Counted from the stretch's first letter, positions 9,166 through 18,335 are shown. The stretch is DNA of 64,000 bases from Sphingomonas sp. YR710 (GCF_900101455.1 NZ_FMZJ01000017.1:1-64000); one strand, 5' to 3'. Numbers and translations are program-made. Notes: generated by a model not told the origin, from the letters alone.

Positions 9166-10104
9166 TCAGTCCGTGTCGCCGGCTGCGGACTTGGCGGTGG
9201 CATGTTCGGCGGTGAAAAGCTGAGCGCCGCCGCGGATGACGACCGCTTCGCCGGCGGCAAAGCCCTGCGTCACGAACAGGCCGCCTTGGGTGGCGATCGG
9301 CGCCACCAGCCTCCGTCGATCGAAGCGGTTGGTGCCGCTGCGGACATAGGCCCAGCTAGCCCCGCCGGACCGGAGGATCGCGGCCGCGGGGATCGTCACC
9401 CCTGCAGGCGCATCGCCGGTCTTCAACTCCACCGGAATCGTCATGCCAACCGCGAGTTCGGCCGCAGCGCGCCCGCTGACGAGCGCGATCCGCCCCGCCG
9501 CGGCTTGTCCGGGATCGACGATCCGGGCCGGCCCGAGCATCCGGACCGGCACGGTGCCCATGGTTCCGAGATCGAGCATCGCGGCGCGCACGTTCCGCCA
9601 CCCGACCGCATCCGGGCTATCGATGCGCAGCAAGGCGGTACGACCAGCGACGATGCCCTCGATCAACCGGTGCCGTTCGCCGTCCGAGCTCCGGGCTATG
9701 CCGCTGCCCCATTCAAGGGCAAGCCGACGCCGCAGCAGCGCGACTTTGGCCGCGTCACCCCGCGCCTGCGCTGTCGCGGCTTCGGAGACCTTCCGCGCGA
9801 CCGTGGCATCCGCGGCGGCCAATGTGCGGGTGCGGGCCGCTTCGGCCTGCGAGGCCGCGGCATTGGCGGCGGCGGTCGCGAGATCGCTGTCGAGCGTGAC
9901 CAGCGGCACCGGATCGATGACATGCGCAAAGCTTGATAAGTCAGAGTCTTGCTTAGTCATTTTGAGAGAAGTCGTAAGGATACCGAGACGACGCTGTATC
10001 GCGGGATCGAGCGTGATGGCGGAGGCAGGGGCGGCAATGGCCAGGAGAAGCAGGAGCGGCGATGTTAGAATACGGGGCTTACCCGATCGTCTGAAGCGGA
10101 TCAT
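9166..10104 (-). CDS. RND efflux periplasmic adaptor (short form)
   Basis: 312 residues with an N-terminal signal peptide (LLLLLAIAAPASA). A coiled-coil-like Ala/Glu/Arg region (about 75-135) follows, then a beta-rich C-terminal part ending in the usual adaptor pattern (GLFVTQGFAAGEAVVIRGGAQLF). It lacks a clear pair of biotinyl-lipoyl half-motifs flanking the hairpin, so it is shorter and simpler than CusB-type adaptors. Its ATG overlaps the stop of the outer-membrane factor gene (ATGA), and the pump follows at once. That position supports the adaptor call more strongly than sequence alone. Confidence 0.72.
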   Translation of the reverse strand: MIRFRRSGKPRILTSPLLLLLAIAAPASAITLDPAIQRRLGILTTSLKMTKQDSDLSSFAHVIDPVPLVTLDSDLATAAANAAASQAEAARTRTLAAADATVARKVSEAATAQARGDAAKVALLRRRLALEWGSGIARSSDGERHRLIEGIVAGRTALLRIDSPDAVGWRNVRAAMLDLGTMGTVPVRMLGPARIVDPGQAAAGRIALVSGRAAAELAVGMTIPVELKTGDAPAGVTIPAAAILRSGGASWAYVRSGTNRFDRRRLVAPIATQGGLFVTQGFAAGEAVVIRGGAQLFTAEHATAKSAAGDTD

Positions 10105-11468
10105 TGTGACGTCTCCAGCGCATGCATCGCCTGTGTGAAGAGAGCGGATTCCGCCGGGTCGAGCGGCGGACGGGCGGCATCGTCCAGATCGGCGCGGGCG
10201 ATCCGCGCCTGTCGCCGGGCCTCGGCGATGGCGATGCGGGTGTCGACCAGCGCGCCGCGCGCGGCGAGTTCGTCGGTACGATCGGTTTCGCCGGCCCTGA
10301 ACCCGCGCTGCGCCTGATCGAGACTGCGCTCGGCAATCGGGAGATCCTGTTGCTCGGCCCGGCGTACCTCATCGAACGCGCCCTGCAGCGCGGTCGAGGC
10401 CTTGTCGACATCGGCCAATATGCCGGCTTGAATTCCTTCGATCCGTGTTCCCGCGGCGGCGCGGCGCGCCTCCGCCTCGCGGATCGCGGCGCGATTGAAA
10501 TCGGATGGCGGCAGCACGAGGCCAATGTTGAACGGCAGCTTGGTGAGTCCGCGCTCGTAAATATAGCCCGGCCCGATATGAATTTCGGGATATTGTTTGG
10601 CGATTTCGGTCTTCACCGTGCCTTCGGCCAGATCATAGTCGACGATCGCGCGCAGCACGTCCGGACGGGCTAAGGCGGCGTCGCGGCGCCATTCGGCAAT
10701 CGCGGCGGGGGCAGGGGGCGGCAGATCGGCTTCGGGAGCAATGATCATCGTGCCGACGGCGGTAGGCGGCATGCCGATCGCTCTGGCGAGGCTGCCGATC
10801 GTCTGCTTCCTGCGTGCCTGCACGTCGGCAACGCGGCGTTCGCTGGCGATGCGATCGGTGCGGGCGGCGAGGGCGATCGATTGCGGATCTTCGCCGGCCG
10901 CCACGCGCCGGACGAGCCTTGCCTCGCGCTCGCGCCGGATAGCAACCGCTTCTTCATCAAGCGCGGTTTCGGCATCGGCCGCCCGCCAATCGACCAGCGC
11001 GCGGTGGATCGCCGAGCGGGTCTGCCACAGTGCTTCGAGATAATCGTAGCGGGCCTGCATGATCGCGAGATCGGCGGCATCGATGCGCGTCGATCGCCGG
11101 CCGCCGATATCGAGCGGCAGATCGAGTACCGTGCCGCCGAGCCACGGCTTGCGGGGATTGTCCTGGTGCGAATATTCGGCCGACAAGGTGAGCGTGCCGA
11201 GCGGGCGCACGCGCGACGCCCTCGCCGCCGCGACCGCGTTCCGATACGCGCCGGCCGCATCGCGGAGCGAGGGCGCGTGGATCAGGGCGACCGCGAGCAG
11301 GCTGGATTCGTTGGCGATACCGCCCGGCAGTGGCGGCATGGTGCGGCGATCGATCGCTTCGGCGATGTCGGCTGGCGCGAGCGGCTGCGGCCGATAATGT
11401 ACGCACCCCGCCACGCTGAACAGCAGCGGCACGGCGATCAGGCAATGGCGGCGATAAGCTGGGGACAT
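10101..11468 (-). CDS. TolC-family outer-membrane efflux lipoprotein
   Basis: 455 residues from the ATG at 11468. It has a lipoprotein signal with LLFSVAGC, so Cys at about residue 21 is the likely lipidation site. The long Ala/Arg/Glu-rich helical stretches are typical of the outer-membrane channel component of RND systems. It is the first gene of the three-gene efflux operon, overlapping the adaptor start by four bases. It would form the trimeric exit duct for the pump. An in-frame extension of 37 codons upstream is unlikely because it would precede the lipoprotein signal. Confidence 0.82.
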   Translation of the reverse strand: MSPAYRRHCLIAVPLLFSVAGCVHYRPQPLAPADIAEAIDRRTMPPLPGGIANESSLLAVALIHAPSLRDAAGAYRNAVAAARASRVRPLGTLTLSAEYSHQDNPRKPWLGGTVLDLPLDIGGRRSTRIDAADLAIMQARYDYLEALWQTRSAIHRALVDWRAADAETALDEEAVAIRREREARLVRRVAAGEDPQSIALAARTDRIASERRVADVQARRKQTIGSLARAIGMPPTAVGTMIIAPEADLPPPAPAAIAEWRRDAALARPDVLRAIVDYDLAEGTVKTEIAKQYPEIHIGPGYIYERGLTKLPFNIGLVLPPSDFNRAAIREAEARRAAAGTRIEGIQAGILADVDKASTALQGAFDEVRRAEQQDLPIAERSLDQAQRGFRAGETDRTDELAARGALVDTRIAIAEARRQARIARADLDDAARPPLDPAESALFTQAMHALETSQ

Positions 11469-11596
11469 TCGGCCTGCGCGTGAAATGCTATAATGCGGCC
11501 GTCTTGTTCGTTCGAACCGTGGCGGCGCATTACAGCGGATTTGCGACAGAGCTATGACGGCATGCCGATAGCGAAACAACAGTCATGTGCCAGCGT

Positions 11597-12253
11597 TCAA
11601 TCGCCGCCCGGGCAATCCCGATCCGAGGCGATGCCGGCGCACAGAATATCGACCATCTTCGCCGCGATCACTTCGGCCGACTGCGGTCCACCCTCATCAT
11701 ACCAGCGTGCCGGCCAGTTGAGCGCACCCGCGATGGTGAAGGCGGTCAGGCGCACATCTTCGATCCGCGCCGATCCGTCGGCGACCGCATCTTCAAGCAA
11801 GCCGCGCAACGCCTGATCGATCCGGCGTTTCATCGCGCGGAACTGGCGCCGGCTGTCTTCGGACAGCGCCTCGTCGCCGGTTCGCACCATGCAGCGCCCG
11901 AAATCGTGCATGGTCACTTCGGCGTAGCGGCGCAGGAAGATCTTGAGCCGATCGAGCCCGGTTCCGTCGCGCGCATGCGCCGCATCGGCTTCGGCGTGCA
12001 ATTGATCGAGCCCGATGCGGACGCACTCGAGTAGCACCCGATCCTTATTGCCGAGATAATGGTAGATGACCGGTTTGGTCACCCCCAGGCTGGCGGCGAC
12101 ATCGTCGAGCGACGTCGCATGAAAGCCGCGCAGGTTGAACATCCGCACCGCCGCCACCAGCAATGCCTGCCGCTTGGCTTCGCGATCCTCGGAACGCTCC
12201 TGGGCCGTTCGGAAGGGGGAGGGTGATGTGGCGGCGTGGGTGGCAGCTTTCAT
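11597..12253 (-). CDS. TetR family transcriptional regulator
   Basis: 218 residues. The N-terminal helix-turn-helix is clear at about residues 28-70 (AAVRMFNLRGFHATSLDD, then GVTKPVIYHYLGNKD), followed by a helical ligand-binding domain with a C-terminal region like the KstR2-type TetR subgroup. It starts 133 bases from the divergently transcribed thiolase gene, so it probably represses that promoter and itself. It may also affect the efflux operon, which lies downstream in the same direction. An acyl-CoA-type ligand would fit the neighbouring thiolase and dehydrogenase, but that is inference. Confidence 0.85.
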   Translation of the reverse strand: MKAATHAATSPSPFRTAQERSEDREAKRQALLVAAVRMFNLRGFHATSLDDVAASLGVTKPVIYHYLGNKDRVLLECVRIGLDQLHAEADAAHARDGTGLDRLKIFLRRYAEVTMHDFGRCMVRTGDEALSEDSRRQFRAMKRRIDQALRGLLEDAVADGSARIEDVRLTAFTIAGALNWPARWYDEGGPQSAEVIAAKMVDILCAGIASDRDCPGGD

Positions 12254-12386
12254 TGCCCGGACAGCTTGACATAGGCCGGTGTCGACGACAACTACTCATC
12301 GGTAAGATATTAACTGATGGGTTAGATGGCCCTCACCAAGCGGCAGCGCGTGGTGATCGCCCATGCTTTGCAAGGATATGAAGATC

Positions 12387-13568
12387 ATGGAAGATCCTGT
12401 TGTAATTGCTTCTTATGCTCGTACACCGATGGGTGGCTTTCAGGGCGATTTCGCCAATGTTTCTGCGGTCCATCTCGGCGCGACCGCGGTCCGCGCAGCC
12501 GTTGACCGTGCCGGTGGCGACGGTGTGAACATCGATCGCATCTATATGGGCTGCGTGCTGCCCGGTGGCCTCGGCCAGGCGCCGGCACGGCAGGCCGCGC
12601 TCGGCGCCGGGCTGCCGCTGTCGGTCGAGGCGACGACAGTCAACAAGATGTGCGGATCGGCCATGCAGGCGGCGATCATGGCGAGCGAAGCTCTGGCATC
12701 GGGCGCGGTCGACGTCGTCGTCGCCGGTGGCATGGAGAGCATGACCAACGCGCCCTATCTGATGCCGAAGCATCGCGGCGGCGCGCGCATGGGCCATGAT
12801 GTGATCAAGGATTCGATGTATCTCGACGGGCTTGAGGATGCCTATGATCCCGGCAAACTGATGGGCGTGTTTGCCGATCAGAGCGCGCAGGATTATCAGT
12901 TCACCCGCGCCGAGCAGGACGAATATGCGCTGGCATCGCTCGGCCGTGCCAAGGCGGCGATCGCCAGCGGCGCGTTCGTCCGCGAGATCGCGCCGGTCAC
13001 GATAGCGGGCCGCGGTGGCGATGTCGTGATCGATACCGATGAGCAGCCGGGCAAGGCGCGCCCGGAGAAAATCCCCACGCTCAAGCCGGCCTTCGTGACC
13101 GGCGGCACTGTGACGGCCGCCAACGCTTCGTCGATCTCGGACGGTGCGGCGGCTCTGGTGATGACGCGCGCGAGCGTGGCCGAGAAGCTGGGCATGTCGG
13201 TGGTGGCGAAGGTCGTAGCGTGCAGCGCGCATGCGCATGAGCCGAACCTGTTCACCACCGCGCCTGTGCCGGCGATCCGCAAACTGCTCGACAAGGCGGG
13301 ATGGAGCGTTGCCGATGTCGATCTGTTCGAGGTCAACGAGGCGTTCGCGGTCGTCGCGATGATTGCGGCCAGGGAGCTTGGCATTCCGGCCGAGAAACTC
13401 AACGTCAACGGTGGCGCAACCGCTCTCGGCCATCCGATCGGCGCGTCGGGTGTGCGGATCATTGCGACGTTGCTGGGGGCGCTGGAGGCGCGTGGACTGA
13501 AACGCGGTGTGGCCAGCCTCTGCATCGGCGGCGGCGAAGCAACGGCGATGGCGGTCGAACTGGTCTGA
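12387..13568 (+). CDS. acetyl-CoA C-acyltransferase (thiolase)
   Basis: 393 residues from the ATG at 12387, which gives the family-typical start MEDPVVIASYARTPMGGFQG; an ATG at 12378 is an alternative. The three thiolase signatures are present: nucleophile Cys in NKMCGSAMQA, NEAFAV, and GHPIGASG with CIGGGEA near the C-terminus. It catalyses thiolytic cleavage of 3-ketoacyl-CoA or the reverse condensation of acetyl-CoA. It is followed, after a repeat, by an SDR dehydrogenase on the same strand, so both probably serve beta-oxidation-like breakdown under control of the divergent TetR protein. Confidence 0.92.
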   Translation: MEDPVVIASYARTPMGGFQGDFANVSAVHLGATAVRAAVDRAGGDGVNIDRIYMGCVLPGGLGQAPARQAALGAGLPLSVEATTVNKMCGSAMQAAIMASEALASGAVDVVVAGGMESMTNAPYLMPKHRGGARMGHDVIKDSMYLDGLEDAYDPGKLMGVFADQSAQDYQFTRAEQDEYALASLGRAKAAIASGAFVREIAPVTIAGRGGDVVIDTDEQPGKARPEKIPTLKPAFVTGGTVTAANASSISDGAAALVMTRASVAEKLGMSVVAKVVACSAHAHEPNLFTTAPVPAIRKLLDKAGWSVADVDLFEVNEAFAVVAMIAARELGIPAEKLNVNGGATALGHPIGASGVRIIATLLGALEARGLKRGVASLCIGGGEATAMAVELV

Positions 13569-13597
13569 AGTTTGGCCGCGGGCAGCTTCCACACACC

Positions 13598-13685
13598 CGT
13601 CATGCTGAACTTGTTTCAGCATCCACCAGGCCACAAGCCGCTGCGCTAGTGGGACAGTGGACCCTGAAACAAGTTCAGGGTGACG
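13598..13685. repeat. REP-like inverted repeat pair
   Basis: Two 27-base arms, 13598-13624 and 13659-13685, are imperfect reverse complements of each other (CGTCATGCTGAACTTGTTTC and its partner). Each arm also contains an internal palindrome. The form is that of a dispersed bacterial REP/BIME element, lying between the thiolase and SDR genes. Confidence 0.75.
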
Positions 13686-13734
13686 ATGTGGGTGGGGGCA
13701 GCGCTGGCTCTAACGAACCTGAAAGGGACATCAT

Positions 13735-14496
13735 ATGAAAATCAATGGTTTGGCCGCTATTGTTACCGGCGGGGCTTCGGGTCTGGGGGAGGCCACCGCG
13801 ACGATGCTGGCGGCGCAGGGCGCGAAGGTGACGATTTTTGATCTCAATGAAGCAACAGGCACCGCAACGGCGCAGGCGATCGGCGGCCATTTTGTGTCGG
13901 TCAATGTCGCCGATGATGCGAGCGTTGCCGCGGGGCTTGAAGAAGCCGAAAGCCGGCACGGCGTTGCACGCATCCTCGTCAATTGCGCCGGTATCGCCCC
14001 GCCCGCCCGCGTCGTCGGCAAGGATGGGCAGCCGCACTCGCTCGATCTTTACCGCAAGGTGATCGAGATCAACCTGATCGGCACGTTCAACGTCCTGTCC
14101 AAGTTCGCCGCACGGCTGATTCCGTCCGAACTGGTGGGCGAGGAGCGCGGGGTGATCGTCAACACCGCGTCGGTCGCGGCGTATGACGGCCAGGTCGGGC
14201 AGGCGGCCTATGCCTCGTCCAAGGCGGGTGTCGTCGGCCTCACTTTGTGCGCAGCGCGCGACCTCGCCCAGCACAAGATCCGGGTGATGACGATCGCGCC
14301 CGGCATCTTCATGACGCCGATGATGAAGGGTCTGCCACAGGCGGCGCAGGATTCGCTCGGCCAGCAGGTGCCGCATCCGAGCCGGCTCGGCGATCCCAGC
14401 GAATATGCGATGCTGGTCGACAGCATCCTGCGCAACCCGATGCTCAACGGCGAGGTGATCCGCCTGGACGGCGCGATCCGGATGGCGCCGCGGTAA
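13735..14496 (+). CDS. SDR family 3-hydroxyacyl-CoA dehydrogenase-like protein
   Basis: 253 residues, a classical short-chain dehydrogenase. It has the Rossmann motif TGGASGLG (about residues 11-18), NCAGIAPP for the NAG segment, the catalytic Ser in NTASVAAYDG, and YASSKAG for the YxxxK motif. The wording around these resembles type II 3-hydroxyacyl-CoA dehydrogenases (HSD10-like), which oxidise 3-hydroxyacyl-CoA or hydroxysteroids with NAD. Co-direction with the upstream thiolase supports a shared acyl-CoA degradation role. An AAGGGA ribosome site precedes the ATG. Confidence 0.85.
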   Translation: MKINGLAAIVTGGASGLGEATATMLAAQGAKVTIFDLNEATGTATAQAIGGHFVSVNVADDASVAAGLEEAESRHGVARILVNCAGIAPPARVVGKDGQPHSLDLYRKVIEINLIGTFNVLSKFAARLIPSELVGEERGVIVNTASVAAYDGQVGQAAYASSKAGVVGLTLCAARDLAQHKIRVMTIAPGIFMTPMMKGLPQAAQDSLGQQVPHPSRLGDPSEYAMLVDSILRNPMLNGEVIRLDGAIRMAPR

Positions 14497-14505
14497 GAGT
14501 TCTAA

Positions 14506-14675
14506 AAATCCCTCCTCGAGCTTGCTCGGGGAGGGGGACCGCCCGCGCAGCGGGTGGTGGAGGGGTAGTCCCGAACTATCATCCCCGACGTTGTAGATAT
14601 TGAATTGTCCCGCCGACCCCTCCGTCAGCGCTTCGCGCTGCCACCTCCCCGAGCAAGCTCTGGGAGGAATTTGAT
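14506..14675. repeat. long imperfect inverted repeat between convergent genes
   Basis: The left half (from about 14506) carries the hairpin CCTCCTCGAGC/GCTCGGGGAGG at 14511-14534. The right half carries a matching hairpin at 14644-14667. Beyond these cores the two halves align as reverse complements over about 65 bases, so the unit resembles a BIME made of two inverted REP sequences. It lies between the convergent SDR and GST genes and could also end transcription from both sides. Confidence 0.7.
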
Positions 14676-15379
14676 CACCCCCGCGACGGAATCTCCAGCC
14701 CGCGCTGGACGGCGGGCCGCAAGAGGCAACGGTCCAGCCAGGCGGGGACGTTGCTGAGCGCGGCATAGTCGACGAGTTCGGCGGCCTCGTAAAAGCCGAC
14801 GAGGTTGCGCACCCAGCCCAGCAGCGAGATGTCGGCGATCGTATAGTCTTCGCCCATCATCCATGTCCGCCCGTCGAGCCGCCCCTCCAGCACACCCAGC
14901 AGCCGCTTCGATTCCGTGGCGTAACGATCGCGCGGGCGCTTGTCCTCATAGTCGCGGCCGGCGAATTTGTGGAAGAAGCCGACCTGCCCGAACATCGGGC
15001 CAACCGCTGCCATCTGGAAGAACACCCACTGGATCGTCTCATAACGGAGCGCCGGATCGGCGGGCAGCAGCTTGCCGGTCTTTTCCGCCAGATAGAGCAG
15101 GATAGCGCCGGATTCAAACAGGCAGAATGGCTTTCCACCGGGGCCATCGGGATCGATGATCGCCGGGATCTTGCCGTTCGGATTGAGCGCCAGATATTCG
15201 GGGAGCCAGCTTTCGTTCTTCATGATGTCGATCAAGTGCGGTTCGTAGGGCAGTCCGACCTCCTCCAGCATGATCGACGCCTTCACGCCGTTGGGGGTGT
15301 TGAGCGAATAGAGCTGGAGCCGATCGGGGTGTTGGGCCGGCCAGCGTTTCGTGATCGGGAAGGCAGCAAGGGTGGACAT
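14675..15379 (-). CDS. glutathione S-transferase, YghU/YfcG (nu-class) type
   Basis: 234 residues from the ATG at 15379, with GGAG six bases upstream. The N-terminal thioredoxin-like fold shows LYSLNTPNGVKASIMLEE, in which TPNG is the typical nu-class active-site loop, and NPNGKIPAI with FESGAILLYLAEKTG for glutathione binding. The C-terminal helical domain has the conserved GEDYTIADISLLGW. It probably acts as a cytoplasmic disulfide-bond reductase or conjugating enzyme. It converges on the SDR gene. Confidence 0.88.
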   Translation of the reverse strand: MSTLAAFPITKRWPAQHPDRLQLYSLNTPNGVKASIMLEEVGLPYEPHLIDIMKNESWLPEYLALNPNGKIPAIIDPDGPGGKPFCLFESGAILLYLAEKTGKLLPADPALRYETIQWVFFQMAAVGPMFGQVGFFHKFAGRDYEDKRPRDRYATESKRLLGVLEGRLDGRTWMMGEDYTIADISLLGWVRNLVGFYEAAELVDYAALSNVPAWLDRCLLRPAVQRGLEIPSRG

Positions 15380-15511
15380 CGTCGGCTCCGTGATGGCGTT
15401 GCCGATCACATAGGCGCGCGTGCGCGCCGCACAACGTCCGGCAGGTGATATTGCGAGCCGGGAGTCGCCACGATAAGCCGCGGCGGCTCCCGATCCGTTA
15501 TCGGGCGAGGG

Positions 15512-15754
15512 TTATTTCTCTTCCTCGAACGTGATCGCGACATCGGCATTAGCCGAGAGGCGGACCTTGTCACCTTCGACCTCGGCGATCAGGCCCGAGG
15601 ATATATAGTGATGGTGGCCCTTGTGGCTGCCTTGCCCGCTATCCGCTTTTGTGAGCTTGATCCGATTGCCATCGATATGATCGACCGTGCCAACATGGAC
15701 GCCATCCGCACCGATGACGTCCATATGTTCCTTGATCTGCGAAGTATCGGCCAT
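15512..15754 (-). CDS. DUF2171 domain protein
   Basis: 80 residues. The start MADTSQIKEHMDVIGADG and the segment VGTVDHIDGNRIKL are typical of DUF2171, small PRC-barrel-like proteins. An AGGAGA ribosome site lies just before the ATG. A cluster of His residues (HKGHHHY) occupies the middle. Function is unknown; relatives are often found among stress-related genes. It is a single-gene unit between the GST and oligopeptidase genes. Confidence 0.82.
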   Translation of the reverse strand: MADTSQIKEHMDVIGADGVHVGTVDHIDGNRIKLTKADSGQGSHKGHHHYISSGLIAEVEGDKVRLSANADVAITFEEEK

Positions 15755-15855
15755 GATTCATCTCCTGTTCGGGTTACGGGTGGCCAACGCGGCGCGGCGG
15801 GATAAGTCGCAGCGAGGTCGGAGCCATCGGCCCGAACAGGATGAACCGAGTGATT

Positions 15856-17718
15856 TCAGCCGATCAGCGCTTCGGCCTGGTCGAGGACGCTTGCGAAATC
15901 GGCAACAAGCACCTGATAGGGACCCGCCGCCGCCATATCGAGGCCGGCATGCTTCAAAATATCATAGCCATAGTCCGATCCGCCGGCCTTGAGCACTGAC
16001 AGATAATTTTCCCGGTCCGCGGCGGTGCCGTGCAGCACCTTGTCCGCGAAATAGACCGCCGAGGTGATCGAAGTAGCATATTGGAACACGTAGAAGCCAT
16101 AAAAGAAGTGCGGGATATAGGCCCATTCGATCGCATAGGCCGGATCGACGATCATCTTCGGCCCATGATATTTCTTCAGCACATCGAGATAGATGGCGGT
16201 AAAGCGTTCGCCGGACAGGCCTTCGCCTTTTTCGGCCAGATCGTGGATCGCGAGCTGGAATTCGGCGAACATCGCCTGGCGGAAGAAGGTGCCGCGATAA
16301 TTTTCCATCATCTGGCCGAGGTAGAAGAGCTTTTCCTCCTTCGTCTTCGCATGGGCCAGCATATATTTGGCGAGCAGCAGCTCTTGGCAGGTCGAGGCGA
16401 TCTCCGCCGTGAATGTGGGATAGCCGGCGGTTTCGAAAGGCTGAGCGGCATTGGCGAGCAGGGTGTGCATCGCATGGCCCCATTCATGCGCATAGGTGCT
16501 CATCCCGTCATATTTGTCCGACAGATTGAGCAGGAGATAGGGATGCACGTCATAGACCGAGCCGTTCATATAGGCGCCCGATGCCTTGCCCGGCCGTGGG
16601 CGCGGGTCCATCCACTTCGCGCCGGTCGCCTTCGCGAAGGCCGCGCCATAAGCCTTGCCTAGCGGCTTGACCGCCTCGATCGTGAGCGCTCGCATTTCGT
16701 CGAGCGAGAAGCTGCGGTCGAGGCTCACCAGTGAGGGATAGATGTCGTAATAAGCGATATCGGGCAGCTTGAGCATCTTGCGCCGCAATTCGAAATAGCG
16801 GTGCAACACCGGTAGGCCGTGATTGGTTTCGGCGATCAGGGTGCGATAGACGGATTCAGGCAGGTTGGGGCCGCTCAGCGCCGATGCCAGCGCGCTTGGG
16901 AATTTGCGGGCCCTGGCGGTGAACATCTCGCCCTTGACCTGCGACAGCAAGGCCGCGCCCAGCGAGCTTTCGAAGCTGTGATAACTGCCCCAGAATTTGT
17001 CGAATACCAGTTTGCGATCGTCGCGGTTGGGCGCCGCGCGGTGGAGCGTATAGCCCTGATCATCGAGTCGGACCTTGCGGCCGTCGGACAATGTCACTTC
17101 GGGCCGTGGAATATCCGATGCGACCAGCTGCGAGCGAATATCGCCCGGGCCAGCGAGCGGTGCGGCGGTGCCGGCAAGCAGGGCCTCGCCATCGGCCGAC
17201 AGCGTGTGGGGCGCCTGGCGAAGCGTATCTTCAAGCTGGAATCGGAAGCGGGCAAGGCCGGGATCGGCGGCCAGGAAGGTTTCGATCTTCGCCTTGCCGA
17301 CCGTCAGGATCTCGGGATTGATCCAGGCCGTGCTTTCGCCGAACTTCGTATAGAGATCCTGCGCAAGCTGGCGCCGTTCCTGATTGGGGGCGATCTTCAG
17401 ATCTTCATCGGCCTTGAGGCTGGCATAGCTGTAGAGCCGCGCCATCTTCAGCCCGAGATCGGAAACCGCCTGGAACGCGGCCTTCAGGATCGCGGCGCTC
17501 TCGCCAAGCTTGCCCTGCCACTGCGCCAGCGCAGGCAGGCGCGCCGTGATGGCGTCGCGCTCCGCCGTCCAGGCGGCATCGTTCGGATAGAGGTCGGTCA
17601 GATCCCAGGCGGCGCCGGCAGGGGTGGCATCCGCCGCTTTGGCTGCATCGCCCGCAAGCGCAACCGCGCCCATGGCGGCTGTGGAAAGCATAACGTCACG
17701 CCGGCTCATATCGATCAT
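15856..17718 (-). CDS. pepF: M3 family oligoendopeptidase (PepF-type), exported
   Basis: 620 residues from the ATG at 17718, which follows GAAGAGGAT. The N-terminus has a twin-arginine-like signal (MSRRDVMLSTAAMGAVALAG), suggesting Tat export to the periplasm, which is less usual for PepF, normally cytoplasmic. The catalytic zinc motif is HEWGHAMHTLL at about residue 425, with the supporting TAEIASTCQELLL glutamate region downstream. It would cleave short peptides. The gene stands alone on the minus strand. Confidence 0.88.
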   Translation of the reverse strand: MIDMSRRDVMLSTAAMGAVALAGDAAKAADATPAGAAWDLTDLYPNDAAWTAERDAITARLPALAQWQGKLGESAAILKAAFQAVSDLGLKMARLYSYASLKADEDLKIAPNQERRQLAQDLYTKFGESTAWINPEILTVGKAKIETFLAADPGLARFRFQLEDTLRQAPHTLSADGEALLAGTAAPLAGPGDIRSQLVASDIPRPEVTLSDGRKVRLDDQGYTLHRAAPNRDDRKLVFDKFWGSYHSFESSLGAALLSQVKGEMFTARARKFPSALASALSGPNLPESVYRTLIAETNHGLPVLHRYFELRRKMLKLPDIAYYDIYPSLVSLDRSFSLDEMRALTIEAVKPLGKAYGAAFAKATGAKWMDPRPRPGKASGAYMNGSVYDVHPYLLLNLSDKYDGMSTYAHEWGHAMHTLLANAAQPFETAGYPTFTAEIASTCQELLLAKYMLAHAKTKEEKLFYLGQMMENYRGTFFRQAMFAEFQLAIHDLAEKGEGLSGERFTAIYLDVLKKYHGPKMIVDPAYAIEWAYIPHFFYGFYVFQYATSITSAVYFADKVLHGTAADRENYLSVLKAGGSDYGYDILKHAGLDMAAAGPYQVLVADFASVLDQAEALIG

Positions 17719-18335
17719 ATCCTCTTCTCCCCGTGTTGCGCCGTTCATACGCATGATCGCCGCGGGGAGAAAGCGTCAGAGTCTGTTTGGCGATGTGCCA
17801 TCGATTTGCCGCCTAATAGACTCATAGCAGAGAGGATGCATGTTCGCTTGCTGCAAGATCAGGGGCGCGATGGGGGAAATACGCGCCCCTGAAAGGCTAC
17901 CGGCTGGTGCTGCGATCGACGAGCACGTCTGGCTCCTCACCAAAACATCACTCTCCGGCCTGCCCAATTCCTTGGAACTTGTTTCGACCGCAGCCAAATC
18001 AATATACAGCATAATTACAGTTACGTTCAACTATAAAATCAGAAGACAATCGTTGCAGTGCAATATATTACATGGCATATTTGCTGCACGTGCAAATAAG
18101 AGTCGAAATAATCGTTCGGGGATGATCGCAGTGAATTTTCCCGTATTTTGACAGAAGATCGGGCGATCGCGATCATAGGTGGCAAGTCCAGTTCGCTCGG
18201 CAGTGGTGAGCAAATGATCGCGCGCGGGGCCGATGAAATGGCGGCCGGCCAAACAAAGCCATTGCCTAACGCCGTCTTATGGTTATCGTGATGGCAGGAG
18301 GGGATGGCGCTGAAGCGAAGACTTGGAGGCCGTCC
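17719..18335. other. intergenic region with AT-rich core
   Basis: About 617 bases without a convincing gene. The part from about 17990 to 18150 is clearly richer in A and T than its surroundings. It holds the symmetric element TGCACGTGCA at 18085-18094 nested within ATTTGC...GCAAAT (18079-18097). It should carry the oligopeptidase promoter and the promoter of the DUF5818-like and Anbu genes. Confidence 0.5.
18079..18097. promoter_or_regulatory. nested palindrome, candidate regulator site
   Basis: ATTTGC and GCAAAT arms flank a central TGCACGTGCA palindrome in an AT-rich stretch between divergent genes. The symmetry suggests a dimeric regulator site; no regulator can be named. Confidence 0.25.

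Noticed and set aside
7772-9223. Long plus-strand frame opposite the RND pump gene
   Set aside because: Arg/Asp/His-rich composition typical of an antisense frame of a GC-rich gene.
16819-17892. Long plus-strand frame opposite the oligopeptidase gene
   Set aside because: It is a shadow of the minus-strand peptidase; low-complexity composition and no family pattern.
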